Assembly: GCF_020509005.1 (NCBI RefSeq) | Contig: NC_063013.1 | Coordinates: forward strand, 4,216,001 to 4,280,000 | Origin: Fulvia fulva | Lineage: Eukaryota > Ascomycota > Dothideomycetes > Mycosphaerellales > Mycosphaerellaceae | Length of the DNA: 64,000 nucleotides | Direction: 5' to 3' | Shown: positions 32,075 through 44,861 of the stretch, piece by piece | Layout: each line of letters opens with the position of its first letter | Position numbering within the stretch: position 1 is the stretch's first letter | The notes under the pieces: generated by a model | The model's input: only the letters and a program-made list of their open reading frames with translations | Database searches by the model: none | Told to the model about the DNA's origin: nothing | Program-made: the position numbers and the translations under genes

Positions 32075-32990
32075 TCTACGTAGACGCGCAGCCCGCCGCC
32101 TGGCTTCTTAAATATAATCACTAGTAAGGACGTGTGTGATTTAGAAGGCTCTATTATGCCGTTAGCCATCCCGTTATCGATGAATTTTTTCAATACTATA
32201 AGCTGTTCTAGGTTCATCCTAAAGGCCTTTTTGTATAGCAATTGTGCTTCTGCCCCTAGTTTCAGGTTGATAGCGTGATCTGATAGCCTATACTCTAGTA
32301 GCTTGAAGTCGTTCTTGTGGCGGAAGGTATCTGCGAGGTCATAATATTCAGGCGGCAATTTGAGGTTAGGGTCTTGCACTTTGCTTTTCTTCATGAAGAT
32401 TTCCTAGTCGTCGGGTGACATTGCTGAAATCTGTTCGTCCCCGTCGTTGTCGACGGCAAACGACGAGACGTGTTCGTCGTAGGTGTCGAAATCTTCTGGC
32501 TAAAGTACCATGATTTCATCGTCTACGGGCAGGCCTTGTTTCTTGCGCTTCCGCTCTCTTCGCGCCATTCGATAGCAAGCTTGTGCGCTGATAATGTAGA
32601 TGTCGGGGTTAGGCTCAGGTGGGATAACTTGAGGCGCTACCCCCTTCCTGTGGACCGCGTCCATGACGATGGTGCAAGGTCTCCCTTGGTCGCAATGAGC
32701 CTCGTAGCAGGCGGGCTTGTCGAAGGACAATGTCTTGTTCTTGAAACTGTATGACGGGTCGTGCTCTTCGAGCCATGAGATTCCAAGGACGATGTCGTAT
32801 TCGTCTAAGTCCGTGATGTAGCAGAGTTCTTGGCTCGTGTGCCCTCCGATAGTGACATTCATCAGGGCTGCTTCGAGCAGCCTCGTGGTGGCCCCCAGAC
32901 TGATCAACAAACAAACGAGTCAAAAATGAGGTGAATGACTTGATTGTTTGTACCCTGCTAGCTCGTGACTTGCCTTGTAAGTGAATACAC
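32075..32990 (-). pseudogene. Gypsy protease-RT fragment with two RIP-type stop codons
   Basis: One minus-strand frame runs from about 32910 to 32075. It starts with retropepsin-like sequence (ISLGATTRLLEAAL, YDIVLGISWLEEHDP) and ends with the start of RT (LPPEYYDLADTF, IFKKPGGGLRVYVDY). It is broken only by TAG at 32502-32500 (CAG expected) and TAG at 32406-32404 (TGG expected, SPDD-W-EIF). Both are single C-to-T events of RIP type. The catalytic Asp of the protease DSG is not in frame, and RT stops after its first block, so the fragment is truncated on both sides. CpA and TpG are common, so RIP was light here. It is not closely like gypsy-1. Confidence 0.8.
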
Positions 32991-33029
32991 AGCATCTGAC
33001 TTGCCTTGGTTGCTCAACTTGTGACGTGC

Positions 33030-35291
33030 TAAGACCTATATCGTCGTCGTTACTAGTGTTGCTATCGGAGGTGTTGTTGCCGGAGTTCTCACCCTATTGA
33101 ACAGCTCTTTCTCAATCGTTATCACCCCTTGCTTGCACCAGCTTTTCAAGGTCATTAGGTTATTAATAGTGCTTGCTACTATGTGCCTTCGCTTCGGTGT
33201 AAGAATATCACCTACTTGACTAAACTGTCGCTCCGGCTTATCACTTATTATAGGGCAGTAGTAGATATCGAGCGCTATTCGTACTAGATTAGGCCACTAC
33301 GGTAGCTTATTAACCTAATACTTAATCGGTGAATTAGTAATAGCAAGCTTAGCTTTAGGGCACCGCGGTAGGCGTATATACTACTCTATCTTATCGAGGC
33401 CTCGTTAAGCGCAATCTTCGTCGCTCTCGTAATCCTCGACGAAGCCCTTATCGACGGTAAGGTATAAGGACTGTTACGGCTACTTCTTCTTGATCGTGAC
33501 TACCTTATAGGTTAGCTAGAGCTTCGTTACCTCTTTCTTACGGCCTATAATCTACGTATTAGTAGGACCGAAGCGGCTATCGCTTTCGTTATACTTAGGC
33601 TAACGCTACTTTATTCTTAGGTATAATACGACTACTACTACGTGTTACGGTTTGATTCGTAGGGAATCTACGGCCACTTGTTTAGCGGAACGGAGCGCTA
33701 AGGGAGACGACGGAGCTGCTCTGTTTCGGTTTGACCGGTCTGATCGGACTGACTAGAGTACTCGGTGATTAGCCTACTCGGTCTAATTAGTTACGCTAAG
33801 ATATAGTACTATATAGACGACGCTCCTTAATGAGTATATAGGAGCTTCGTGCTTAACTCAATCTATTATACTCCCTATATAGTTATGTACCTTCACCTTC
33901 TTAAAGACGATATAGATATATATATATAGAATATACCCTATATTAAGATAACAAAGCAAGGATTATAACACTACGTATCTAGGCGTATCGTCTAATCGTA
34001 TAAAGTATTGACTTATCTTTAACTAAGTAAGGTTGATCGCTATAGAGAAGTGACCCTCTACGGTTAAGTATAGCTCGAGCTCCTTATCCGATACTTGTTT
34101 AAGTATTATATTAGCCGTTATTAGAGACCGCGGTAGTATACGCCGTAGTAGCTAAAGTAGATACCTCTCTCTCGCTACTCTTCGAAGTATTATATCACGC
34201 GAGTAAAAGTAGGTAGTACCTACTAGATTATACCGAGGTTACCGCCGGTATTACCTTATAGAGTTATCGTTACGTCCTTTAACGGCCGAAGGATCTCGAT
34301 ATATCGCTTAATAATAGTCTAATCGTTAGCGGTAAGGGCATCGCGTACGATCAAAGGAGGTTTACGACTAGGCTCTATACCGCGCTCTATATAGCGGCGT
34401 AGGTAGTTATACTAGCTGTCGACTTCTCGGCGTATAAACTCGTTAATAGCTAGTATTAGGTACGCGGCTCTCTCGGCGCTATCGACATAGCTATTCTAGC
34501 GTGTCTCGATAGCGTAGATAATACCGTATATGTCTTAAGCGCTGTCCGGCTTCGTTAGAGCAATAAGGTCGAGTTGTAGTTAATCTAATAGCTCTAGGCG
34601 CTAAGGTGACGAGTCAATAAAATATAGTACGTAGTAAAGCTTACCGATAGGCCCTCGCTTTCACTATAGTAGTAAATTAGCCTCTTTAACCGATTTAATA
34701 GCGACAAGCTCGTCTTTAAAGGCCTACGTAATATCGCCTACATACTTACCGAAGAGCGTAGCTTATATAGTAAGGTTAAAGGTATAACTAGTATAGCGAA
34801 GCTAGTACTACTTATTATCGAGTCCGTACTCGGTAGATATAAAGCCTATTGCCTTCGGGTTGTTACTAGCGTTATTAGTAATAAAGTAACCGATCTTATA
34901 CTCTACGCCGTAGTAGATAAGCGTATTACTAATAGTCTCGGAGATGTTATATCTAGAATAACGACCTCGCTATCGTAGTAATACGAGTAGTATCTTCGTA
35001 GCTTTACCGTCTTTATTAATAGAGTAAGTAACGAGCCTAAGTAGTACGAGCTTATTCTTCGAAGTCTATAAGTCGAAGCTATAGCTAATCTTGCTTAATA
35101 ATAAGGCCAACTCTTCCGTAATATAGCCTAGTATCTTATTATAGATTCTGTCGATTATTAAGCCGGTAGTAACTTAATACGGTAGATAGGACTTATAGCG
35201 CTCTTAAAGGTAGACAAGTAGTCGTCTAAAGCGTACTATCTAGACCTTACAATAGGGGATATTGTCCTTAATAATCTAGCTATAAAGTAGT
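33030..35291 (-). pseudogene. hAT-family transposase, C-terminal and central part (RIPed)
   Basis: On the minus strand the lightly mutated end (about 33080-33250) reads IISDKPERQFSQVGDILTPKRR then LMTLKSWCKQGVI. This matches the hAT dimerisation region, where a PERxFS block is followed by an L..L.SW segment. The frame closes at a TAG near 33030. Further upstream (33300-35291) the sequence is RIPed and I can follow coding only in patches. The element is split by a solo LTR (33643-33970) and by gypsy-3 at 35291, and resumes at 52978. Terminal inverted repeats were not found. Confidence 0.7.
33643..33970 (+). mobile_element. Solo LTR inserted in the hAT element
   Basis: The 328-bp segment starts TGTTACGG, ends TATAACA, and is flanked by a perfect 5-bp duplication ctacg (33638-33642 and 33971-33975). 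No internal element sequence is present, so it is the product of LTR-LTR recombination. It is partly RIPed. It shares only its first 8 bases with the gypsy-1 LTR. Confidence 0.75.
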
Positions 35292-35449
35292 TGTCACGGC
35301 CCTAGGCCTAGTAAATAGTCAGCTAGTATATAGGTTATGTAACCGCGCGTTACTAGCGCGCCTCGGCTATATATAACCTCGGCGTACCTCGCGCTCCTCT
35401 TTCCTACGTACCTAGCTACTTTGTATTAACACGATTATAAACCGTCACA
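35292..35449 (+). repeat. 5' LTR of gypsy-3
   Basis: TGTCACGG...ACCGTCACA. It is less RIPed than its partner at 52815-52972, where the ends read TATTACGG and CCGTTATA. Confidence 0.88.
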
Positions 35450-35459
35450 CTTAGCTAGG

Positions 35460-37823
35460 TCTCTATATCCGTAGAAGAGCTACGACGGAATCTATAAGAG
35501 CGTAGATTATTAATAACCGCGACAAGAAATCGCGGCGTACGATAGAAGAGTACGACGTAGTATAAGAGACCACCTTAGGCTAAATAGTACCTAATATAGT
35601 ACGACCCTAAGGATAGCGAGGCTCGCTACTAGCTATACGCCTAGTAGTACGGCGCGAGTCTATATTTAATATATAGACTTAAGGACAAACTTAAGAATAG
35701 TAGTAGGCTACCGACGACGCTATCTAGTAGAGACTCGAGAACTTATAGCGCCTAGTTACCTACCTACCTACTAAGTTCAACTTATACGACCTCCTTACCG
35801 ACGACGAGATTTAAGAAGTTAACGGTATAGCTATAGCGGTAGTCGACTACGATAACGACGGCGCGACCGAGGAAGGCAAAGGAGAAGAAACATAATAAGT
35901 CGCGAAAACCCTCCGTATCCTAGTTAATAACTTCCTTTAACTCGACGCCAACTAGCTCGTTAGGCTAATATAAGATCCCGGGATAGTAGCGGCCATTTAC
36001 TTTATCCTACGCCGCGCCGAGTAAGAGTATAGGAATGTAATATAGATGGCCACTATCCTTTATAAACAACTAGGTAAGGTAGGGTAGGAACTCGGGAAAT
36101 AGAAGAGCTACGAACAGTAGATACGTAACGAGTATAACGTATTAGTTAAGGACCGCGACATATAGAAGACTAAGAAGGAGGAAGCTACTAAGCACCGTAA
36201 TATATATTAGAAGGACTTAGGTATAGCACGAATAGAGATGAATTAGGCTAAGTAGTAGCTTATTACGGTCTAGTAGGAACTCGACAACCTAAAGGCTTAA
36301 CCTAAACCCTCCTCTAGCGCCGTACTCGTAGTACAAAACAAGTCTCTAAAGAAGTAAGCTAAGGAAGCCCTATAATAGCTTAATAATAACGACTCTAAGA
36401 TTAGGGCACTTAAATTAGACCTCGACACATATAAGACAGAGGCTTAAACCTACTAGAACGATATCTAGGAGCTGAATCAATCCTAGTAAAACTAGGTCGA
36501 CGAGCTTAAGAAGTAACTCGAGGATCGTAGTAGGTCTAGGGTATACTCGTCGCTATCTCGCGCAATATTATAATACCGCGTACTATAGAACGGTCGTAAC
36601 TCTTTAAGAGGTAAGGATAATAAGGCGGAAGGTAGACGAGTAACTAAGAAGGGTAAGAAACACTCTCGTAAGATAGATAATAACGACTCGGACCCGTTAT
36701 CCGAAGGTTTAGAGTCAGAGGAAGACTCGGAGTCGGATAGTAATAGCCGTGCTTATCGCCGCTCTTCTAAGAAGAAGAAGTAGGTATACGACTTCGAGTC
36801 TCTAGTTAAGTACGATGCCGAACTTGGCCAGCCCTTTAAGACTTAGCGCGGTATTAATAAGCCTAAGAAGTTTATCGGTACTATCGATAGTAAGCTATTA
36901 GGACCCTCCCTTAAGAAGTTCCTCTTAGAGTTAGAGACTATCGTCGACTATACGGTCTTCCGTAATAAGAAGGTAGTATTAAAGTTCGTCTATAACCTCC
37001 TTAGTTCTCCTAGTAACGCGTAGGAGTTAGTCGGACCTAAGATTTCTACTATCTCTAGCGTCCTTATAAGTAATAAGAAGTTATATAAGGGCATTAACGA
37101 CCTAATTCAAGAGCTCGCTAATCGTAATAGTGACCGTAACCCTATCGGCCGAGCCCGCGAGCGTATATACTCTCTAAAGATAGACAGTAAGGACACCTTC
37201 TAGTCCTTCTACCCGAAGTAGCGCTAGAACGTAAACATCCTAGGCCTAAAGGGTGAAGACGCAATAGACTACCTATAACGTAAGCTAATAGTCCGCTACC
37301 TTAATAAGTATCTAACGTATTAGCTAACCTCTCTTAGCGATATAATCGATAACCTTTATTAAGCCGATAAAGACTTTAAGATCTTAGATAGCCTCTACCC
37401 CCGTAATAAGAAGCCTAAGAATAATAAGAAGGACGGTAAGGACAAGGACGATAAGCTAGTAGGCGTAGCTCCCGGTAAGCCACCTCGTAAGGCCTAGTCG
37501 ACCCGTCCTAAGCCTTTAAGAGTAGTCTCGGTAAGACCTTAGGCGAAGCCGAGAACACTCGCTATATACGCGAGAGCCTCTATAAGAAGTGCCGTAAGCC
37601 CGGTCACCGCTTATAGTAGCGTACTCACGAGCTCTTTAAGTACGAAATGCCGGTACGTCTAGGTACTAACGCTAGCGGTACTAACGTCGTCGAATTACCG
37701 GCGGGAAATACGTAGTCTACTACTTAAGCGTAGAAGTAAGTAGATATAAACAAGAACAGTTATACGAAGAATTAAGAGAAGTACTACTAGTAGAGCCTCT
37801 ACTAGAAGGACTTAAGCTGTTAT
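35460..37823 (+). pseudogene. Gag of gypsy-3 (RIPed)
   Basis: A long RIPed coding remnant. Patches read as a charged coiled-coil N-terminal half (about 35900-36550) and a capsid-like region (about 36850-37330). A CCHC-type knuckle remnant follows at about 37585-37640 (KKCRKPGHRL). Stops are mainly TAG or TAA at expected CAG, TGG or CAA positions. It is cut by a family-A LINE at 37838. Confidence 0.6.
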
Positions 37824-37838
37824 TATATGTTCTTAGGA

Positions 37839-40083
37839 CATACCCGGAACCCCTAGACATAGATTGGGCGGTTAGCTCTAATATAGTAATAGGAGTCATA
37901 AGTAAGCTAAAAGGACGAAAAGCCCTAGGCCTAGACAGGATACTAAACGTACTACTAAAAGAGTGTAGAGAAGAGATCGCGCCGAGCCTTATAAACCTAT
38001 TTACCGCGTGCCTACGGCTAGGGTATCACCCGAAGCCGTATAGAGAGTCTATGACAGTAGTGCTACGTAAGCTATAGAAGGAAGACTATACTTAGCCCAA
38101 GTCGTATAGACTAATAGCACTTCTAAATACGATAGGGAAGGTCCTAGAAAAGATAGTAGCCTAGAGACTTACGTAGCTTACCGAGGACAACTACGTACTC
38201 CTAGCAATATAGATAGGGGGAAGAAGCTAGCGATCGATACTAATAGTAATAGAGCTAATTACGGAGCAAATTCAGACCCTCTAGCACTACGGTAGGAACC
38301 GAGCGGCGTCCTTACTATCCGTCGATATCGTAGGGGCCTTCGACAACGTCTTATACTAAAGGCTAATACATATCCTATAGCAGAAAGGTATCCCCTAGTA
38401 GGCAACGTCGTTCGTCTACTCCTTTCTCTAGGAACGGACGACATACCTAGTCCTAGGAAGGTATACGTCCGACCCGGTAAAGGTAGAGACTAGAATACCT
38501 TAGGGATCTACTCTCTCCCCTATCCTGTTTCTAATATTTATGTCGGATCTAATCCCCCTACTCACCTCTCCGTAAACCTTAGCATCGGGGTTCGTAGACG
38601 ATATAAACATCCTAGCCTAGTCAGACTCGACAGAAGAGAACTATCGCCTCCTTAAAGATAGGTACAAGAAATGCGAGGAGTGGGCAAAGAAGTATAGTGC
38701 CCGGTTCGCCCCTAAAAAGGACTAACTTATACACTTTAGTAAAGCGAGAACACACTATAATATAAAGGCGGCGGTAAGAATCTAAGGCTACGAGACTAAG
38801 CTATTAGCGGAGCTACGAGTACTAGGGATCTAGCTCGACCCGAAGCTAAGCTAGAATATATAGATTAAGAAAGCCTAGAGTCAAGCGTAAGTTAATAAAG
38901 CCTCGATAAAGAGGCTTACGGCATCTATATAGGGAGCAACATTCGATAAGGCAAGAGTAATGTATAAGGCGATCGTTAGACTAGCTATCTTATACGGGAC
39001 ATAGATTTAGGGAACAGGAGGCGTAGGTAAGCCGATCCCGAAACGGATAGAGCAACCCCTAAACAGGACATAGGTAGGCAACCTACGTAGGGTACTAGGC
39101 GTATATAAGACAACGTTAATAAGTACGGTAGAAATAGAGACAGGAATACTACTAATCGGCTAGTATATCCGGGGAATAAGAATTCAATACGCGGTAAAGA
39201 CGACAGGTTACCTAGCACAAACCACGATCTAGGAGGCAAAGAATAAGATAGAAAGCCTCTACCGGAGAAGGGTAGGACATAGGACAAGCCAAAAAGAGGA
39301 TGACCTTACTACCTTTACGGCCGTATAGACAAGTACCGAATGGCTAGCACGAAAGGAGGAGGAGCGTAGGACTCGCTAGGCCGGCGGGAGCAAGGCTAAG
39401 ACCTAAAGCCTAGCGGAACAGATAGCGAGCTACCTATAGGAGCAGGACTAGAAAAGGAAGCCCCCTAAGACAATAGGCCCGATAGCGCTCCGAGCCTTCT
39501 AGAGACATAATTACTAGCTATATAGGGACCTAATAAGGGCCGAAGCAAGTATAGCGATCCAAATCAGGTCCGAATACATTAGATTAAGGGCCTACCTATT
39601 CAGGAGACGCGTACTAGACATCTATAGCCCAGCCTACTAGTGTAGCTACCTATCGTAAAACCTAGAACATATACTACTAAGATGCCCGTAGTAGGCGAGA
39701 GGTAGGGGAAATTGGAGGCACTAAGCGGGAAGGAGAGACTACAAGTCAATTATTAGGGACAAAGGTAACATTCGCCGAATCTCTCGGTAGATACTATAGT
39801 AGGGATACCTCTAGTAGTTTAGCCTCGCGAGCGAGACGGAGGAGTGGATAGACAAGAGGAGGAAGCGAGGGGGGTTATAGATAGGGTAGTTATTAGGGCA
39901 GGCCTATAACACTAGCGTACCCCTAACAAGGGAAATTTAAGACGACAATAAGGAGGAAAAGACAGGCGGGAAGGAGGAGGGGTTTTCACTAACACGGTTT
40001 CCCCTCTATATATATAAAAACAAGATAGTATAGCTGTATAGGCCAAAGGGCACTACAACAGCTTAATGAAATATCTATCTATC
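37839..40083 (+). mobile_element. LINE family A, copy 2: RIPed, 5'-truncated
   Basis: It is flanked by a 15-bp duplication tatatgttcttagga (37824-37838 and 40084-40098). It aligns with the reverse complement of 11042-13822 from the PEPLDMDWAV region of RT to the (TCTA)n tail. Almost every difference is C-to-T at CpA or G-to-A at TpG. It is untranslatable. Opposite-strand ORFs here (38259-38444 and 38985-39287) are shadows also seen in the other copies. Confidence 0.9.
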
Positions 40084-40098
40084 TATATGTTCTTAGGA

Positions 40099-43000
40099 TA
40101 GTAGAGATAGAATATAACCTAGTTATTAGCTTATACCTAGTAATACCGGGCGTAGCTAATAGGCAATATGTATTGACTTTTCTTAATAACGGTGCTAACT
40201 TAGATTATATTGACTCTTCTTATACGCGTAAACATAACCTACCCTTAACTAAGCTTAATAACCTTTTAGCACTCGGATTAGCTAATAGGTCTATAGCTAC
40301 GGAAATGATCGAACACCGTATAACTATAGAATTCACGCTTAGTAATAGCTATAGAGAAACGAGAACGTTCTAGGTTACTTATCTAGAATACAATATAGTA
40401 CTAGGTAGACCTTAGTACGATAAACATTAGCTAGGCATCTACTTTGCCTCTAGTATAATGACCCTCGACTCGGAGTACTATAAGGAACATTGCCTATAGA
40501 GCGGCAAGCTAGTCTAGATATAGAGTATTAACGATAAGTAGGAGCCTATAATTACTAAGTAAAGCTTCGAAGTAGCTCTAAAGACCCGATCACTATATTA
40601 AGCTACCGTTAAAGAAGACGATAAAGGAGATCTAGTCTAGACTATAACTTCCGACGTGATTATAAAGTAACGACCTAAGCCCGAGACATCGACCGAGACG
40701 CCGCCCGTACCGATACTACCGGATATTAATATCTAGGAAGTTAGCGAAGCGGCTATCGATAGGATAGCTAGGTAAAAGGGAGCCAAAGTATATATAATGT
40801 TCATTTTCGATAAGAACGAACAATAGTAACTAGGGGATCTCTACGTAACGGACCCTTTAATAGCTTATACTATAAGTGCTTAGAATATACGTAAGGTAGT
40901 AGTATATAGGCCCGATACTAGCTATAGGATACTATTCGATAATAAGACTATCGAACGACTAGATACTCGAGTAGCGGCGTTCGTACTAGTAGCGTAGCGT
41001 ACTAGCCCGATACTATCCGCTTATAAGATATACGTACAGTCTAATATTGACAAGTTTATAAAGAAAAAGGAGGAGACAATCGATCCGAAGGATCACCTCC
41101 TACCTATCTATTACGAGTTTCTATACGTCTTTTCTAAGTAAGATACGAAGGAGCTCCTACTATATAGGCTAGGTATCGACTATAAGATCAAACTAAAGCC
41201 TAGCGCGACTCCGCCCTTTAGCCGACCTTACTATATATCAAACTAAGAGGACGAGGTAATAGCTTATTAGGTCTAAGAACAATTAGCCTAGAAGGGTATC
41301 CGTAGATACGAAGGAAGGGTAGACGTATCTTTACCTATACTTATTGTTAAGAAACCTAGCGGAGGACTTAGAGTTTATATCGACTATAGATAGGTAAACG
41401 AACGTACGATAAAATCTAGGTATCCTATACCCCTGATATAGGACATACTTAACCGTATTATAGGGAAGAAGTACTTTGATAAGCTAGATGTTATCGCCGC
41501 CTTTAACCGTATACGTATAGCGGAAGGGTCGGAATAGCTCACGGCGTTTACGATACGGTATAGCTAGTTCGAGTACTTAGTAATACCGTTTAGACTATAT
41601 AATATACCCGGGACATTTCAATCGTATATTAAGGATACTCTAAGAGAGTTCCTCGACGACTTTACGTCTACGTACCTCGACGACATCCTGATCTTTAGCG
41701 ATACGCTCGAAGAACATATCGAGTATATAAAGAAGGTGCTCCGTAAGTACGGTAAGGTAGGCCTTTAGCTCGATATCTCTAAATACGAGTTCTATACTTA
41801 GTCTACTAAGTACCTCGGATTGATTATCGGTAAGGATAGCGTATTAATAGACCTAGCTAAGGTATAAGCGATACGTAAATAGGGGACTCCTACTAACGTA
41901 AAGGACATCCTTACGTTTAATAGATTCTTAGGCTTCTATCGACGCTTTATTAAGGACTATAGCAAGATAGTTCTACCTATAGTAAAGCTAACTAAGAAGG
42001 ATAACCCCTAGTACTAGATAAACAAATGTTAGAATACGTTCGAAGAACTAAAGCAAGCATTTACCGAGGCTAAGGGAACAGTACTAGCGATATTTATCCC
42101 CGGGAGACGTACCGTCTTAGAGACTGACGTAAGCGACTTTGTAACCGTAGTAGTCCTGTCGTAATATAACGAGGACAACATCCTCCGCCCTATTATATAC
42201 CTATCGAAAAAGATAAGCCCGTAGGAGTATAACTACGACATCTACGATAAGGAGTTACTCGTAATTGTTAAGGCGTTTAAGGAATAGAAGCTAGAGCTAA
42301 TAGCCGGCAATATTGATAAACTAGACTTCGAGAACTTTACCGACCTAAGCGGCTACCCTATACTCGTCTATAGCGACTATAAGAACTTAGAATACTTTAT
42401 AACATCTAAGTAGCTAAATAGACGCTAAGCTAGGTAGGCCGAGTTCTTATTATAGTTCTTCTTTAAGATCGTATATCGACTAGGGGTATAAGGAGCGAAG
42501 CTAGATAGCCTTACTCGACGTTCCTAAGACGCTATCTTATATAATAAGTTAGATCCGCGTTATACTTAATAGGACAGGGTGCTACTAAAACTAGAACACT
42601 TCCTATCGGTTAGCGTAAGCTAGATCCTAAGACTATCCGTATCCGAAGTAGAAGGAGTAGTTATAGACAAAGCCCTAGTAGTAGATATTAGTAAGCTATA
42701 CGAATAAGATAACGTAGTCGAAGCTACTACCTAACTCGCGGTAGGAGAACTAGTGAAACTACTCCGAAAGAACAAGATAGACGACAAGTACGTAATACTA
42801 GTCGACGGTATAATATATATTAAGAACCGATATAGCGGGTATAGCCTCTTCGTTCTACCTATAGAGGACAAGGAGAACACTATCTATATACGTATAGTTA
42901 AAGCCTTTTACGATATACCGGTAGCCGGATACCTAGGTAAGACTACTACGAGTAGGCTCGTGTTACGATATTATATATAGCTAAGGATAACCCGGTTTAT

Positions 43001-43259
43001 TAGATCTTTCGTACGCGCCTACCGGACATATCGTAATAGCCGTAGTATTAACGAACTATAGTACGGACTTTTGGCCCTACTACCTATCCCCTTCGATACT
43101 TAGGATGATGTCGCTATAGACTTCGTTATCGACTTACCTAGAGCGAAGTGTACGGCCGACGGTTAATAGTACGAGAATGCGCTTACGGCGACTAATAGAC
43201 TAGGTAAGGAGCGCTACTATATTCTAGTTCTCGATATAATAGCTAAATATATCGCCTAC
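40099..43259 (+). pseudogene. Pol of gypsy-3, first part (RIPed): protease, RT, RNase H, integrase start
   Basis: The protease remnant lies at 40173-40373 (FLNNGANLDYIDSSY, with Asn for the catalytic Asp of DSG). RT runs from about 41330 to 42000 ([23 protein letters not shown] near 41680). RNase H covers about 42090-42400 (EYNYDIYDKELLVIVKAFKE). The integrase finger is near 42900-43080, where 42753-42980 stays open, and the first integrase Asp is at about 43110 (IDFVIDLP). Copia-3 interrupts it at 43260. Stop codons are RIP-type. Confidence 0.8.
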
Positions 43260-43678
43260 TATTACGAGTATAGGTCAGTAGGCATGTCGTACGGTACTAA
43301 GACTAACTTAGTATATACTAAGCTAGTCGAGACAATAGTACGGCAATACTATTATAATACCGTACGAATCGTAGGATAAGACATAGGTGAAACCGATAAG
43401 GCGTAGTGAAACAGAACTAGGACTAGAGCAATATCCCTCTATATAGGTATAAGAGACGTAGTCTCTATACCGATAGTAGAGATACCTTTAGTACTAAATA
43501 GATAGATAGATAGATTTGTCATTCCCCTGTTCTAGGACCCTATCCGGCCTATGCAGGTATATATCTATTGTTATGTACAAAGGGAAACCCGAATAGGTGA
43601 AAACCCTTCCCGCCCCCGACTACTCCATGTCTAGATTAGCTTTCCCTCTGAACGTACGTAGTCCATGTCACTACCCCG

Positions 43679-44770
43679 TTAGCCCCCGCTCCTAGCCGGT
43701 CTCGTCGCGCTGCGTCGTGTCCTCTCTTCCTGCACTGCTCCTACTAGGCGGTACTGTTCTAGCCAGCCCTTCTCTAGTATCCAGTTCGTAATGCGCCGTA
43801 GGTCTTCAGCGTTGTTAAGAAGTGCCCCAATCGTCCGGTTCCTCGCCTTTGCCATCCACTCCCCCCTTCCTAGCGACCACCTCGGACAGACGAGGAGTGC
43901 GTGCCGTACGTTCTGGGAGCGATAGCCGCAGGGGCAGCTAGTATTCGTGTATCCTGGAACCTTCCTCCATGATAGGTACCCCTGGAGGCCGATGTGTTCG
44001 CTTCGCAGTTGGGTTGCTATGCTACTCTGTGCCCTCGTAAGGCGGTAGTGGATGAGCTTCGGGGGGTGCTTGACCGCGGATTTTGTAGCTGACCATTCCT
44101 TAGGTTGTCCCGCTGGCTGAGGGCGTCCACTATGCCCTACAACCTGGTTGTTCCACCTCTCTTTCCATAGTTGCTCTACAAACGATTTCTCACCTTCCCA
44201 TTGTGTTGCTAGCTGTTCGTCCCTTGCCCGGTAGTTCGGCTCGTTTCCGGGTCGAATGCCCTTGTGCGCTGGTACTGATTCGCGGGCCCTTGCGACTGCA
44301 CTGGCGATGACCTTCTGTACTGGGTACTGTGCCGACTTGCCTAAGTAGGAGGTCCGTAGTCCCTGGATGTATAGGTCGATCGGCGGTATAGCGGTCTCGT
44401 GCTCAAGCATCCTCGTTGGTGTCGACTTATATGCCCCGGTGACCTTCCTTAGGCATTGGTTTTGGATCTTCGCTAGCGGCGCGACGAGTCCCTTCGATGG
44501 GCAGGCCCTCTCGCCTAAGGACCACACTTGGCTGCCATAGGTAAGGACTGGCCGTACAATAGCCGTATATAGAAGTCGTGACTGCCGGAAGTCCGCCCCC
44601 CATGTGGACGCAGTGAGCCTCTGGCATGATGCCATATTCTGTTCAGCTTTCCGTAATATTGCCTGTACGTGCTTCCTCCACCGTAGCGCCGGGTCCACCC
44701 ATAGTCCGAGGATCCTGAGCTGATTTGCCGGGTTAGTCGTGTGCCCCTGTATCTGGATAGAAGCTTGCAT
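43679..44770 (-). CDS. Truncated ORF2 (RT C-terminal end) of LINE family B
   Basis: This is 363 codons of the region after the RT catalytic box (LRILGLWVDPALRW, RLTASTWGADF, AIVRPVLTYGSQVW) through the C-terminal knuckle CPCG-x6-H-x4-C. The open frame continues upstream to the R2 junction at 44861 (WARRHGARFAPEKYNLIHF), so the Met at 44770 is internal. The catalytic RT motifs and endonuclease are absent. The fragment is a dead 3' end copied during the chimeric insertion. A RIPed fuller relative is at 17638-22618. Confidence 0.8.
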   Translation of the reverse strand: MQASIQIQGHTTNPANQLRILGLWVDPALRWRKHVQAILRKAEQNMASCQRLTASTWGADFRQSRLLYTAIVRPVLTYGSQVWSLGERACPSKGLVAPLAKIQNQCLRKVTGAYKSTPTRMLEHETAIPPIDLYIQGLRTSYLGKSAQYPVQKVIASAVARARESVPAHKGIRPGNEPNYRARDEQLATQWEGEKSFVEQLWKERWNNQVVGHSGRPQPAGQPKEWSATKSAVKHPPKLIHYRLTRAQSSIATQLRSEHIGLQGYLSWRKVPGYTNTSCPCGYRSQNVRHALLVCPRWSLGRGEWMAKARNRTIGALLNNAEDLRRITNWILEKGWLEQYRLVGAVQEERTRRSATRPARSGG

Positions 44771-44861
44771 ATTGTGGAACCGTGGCCGGCGCGTAAAGTG
44801 TATCAGATTGTACTTTTCTGGGGCAAACCGAGCCCCGTGCCTCCTAGCCCAGTCCTCGCAG

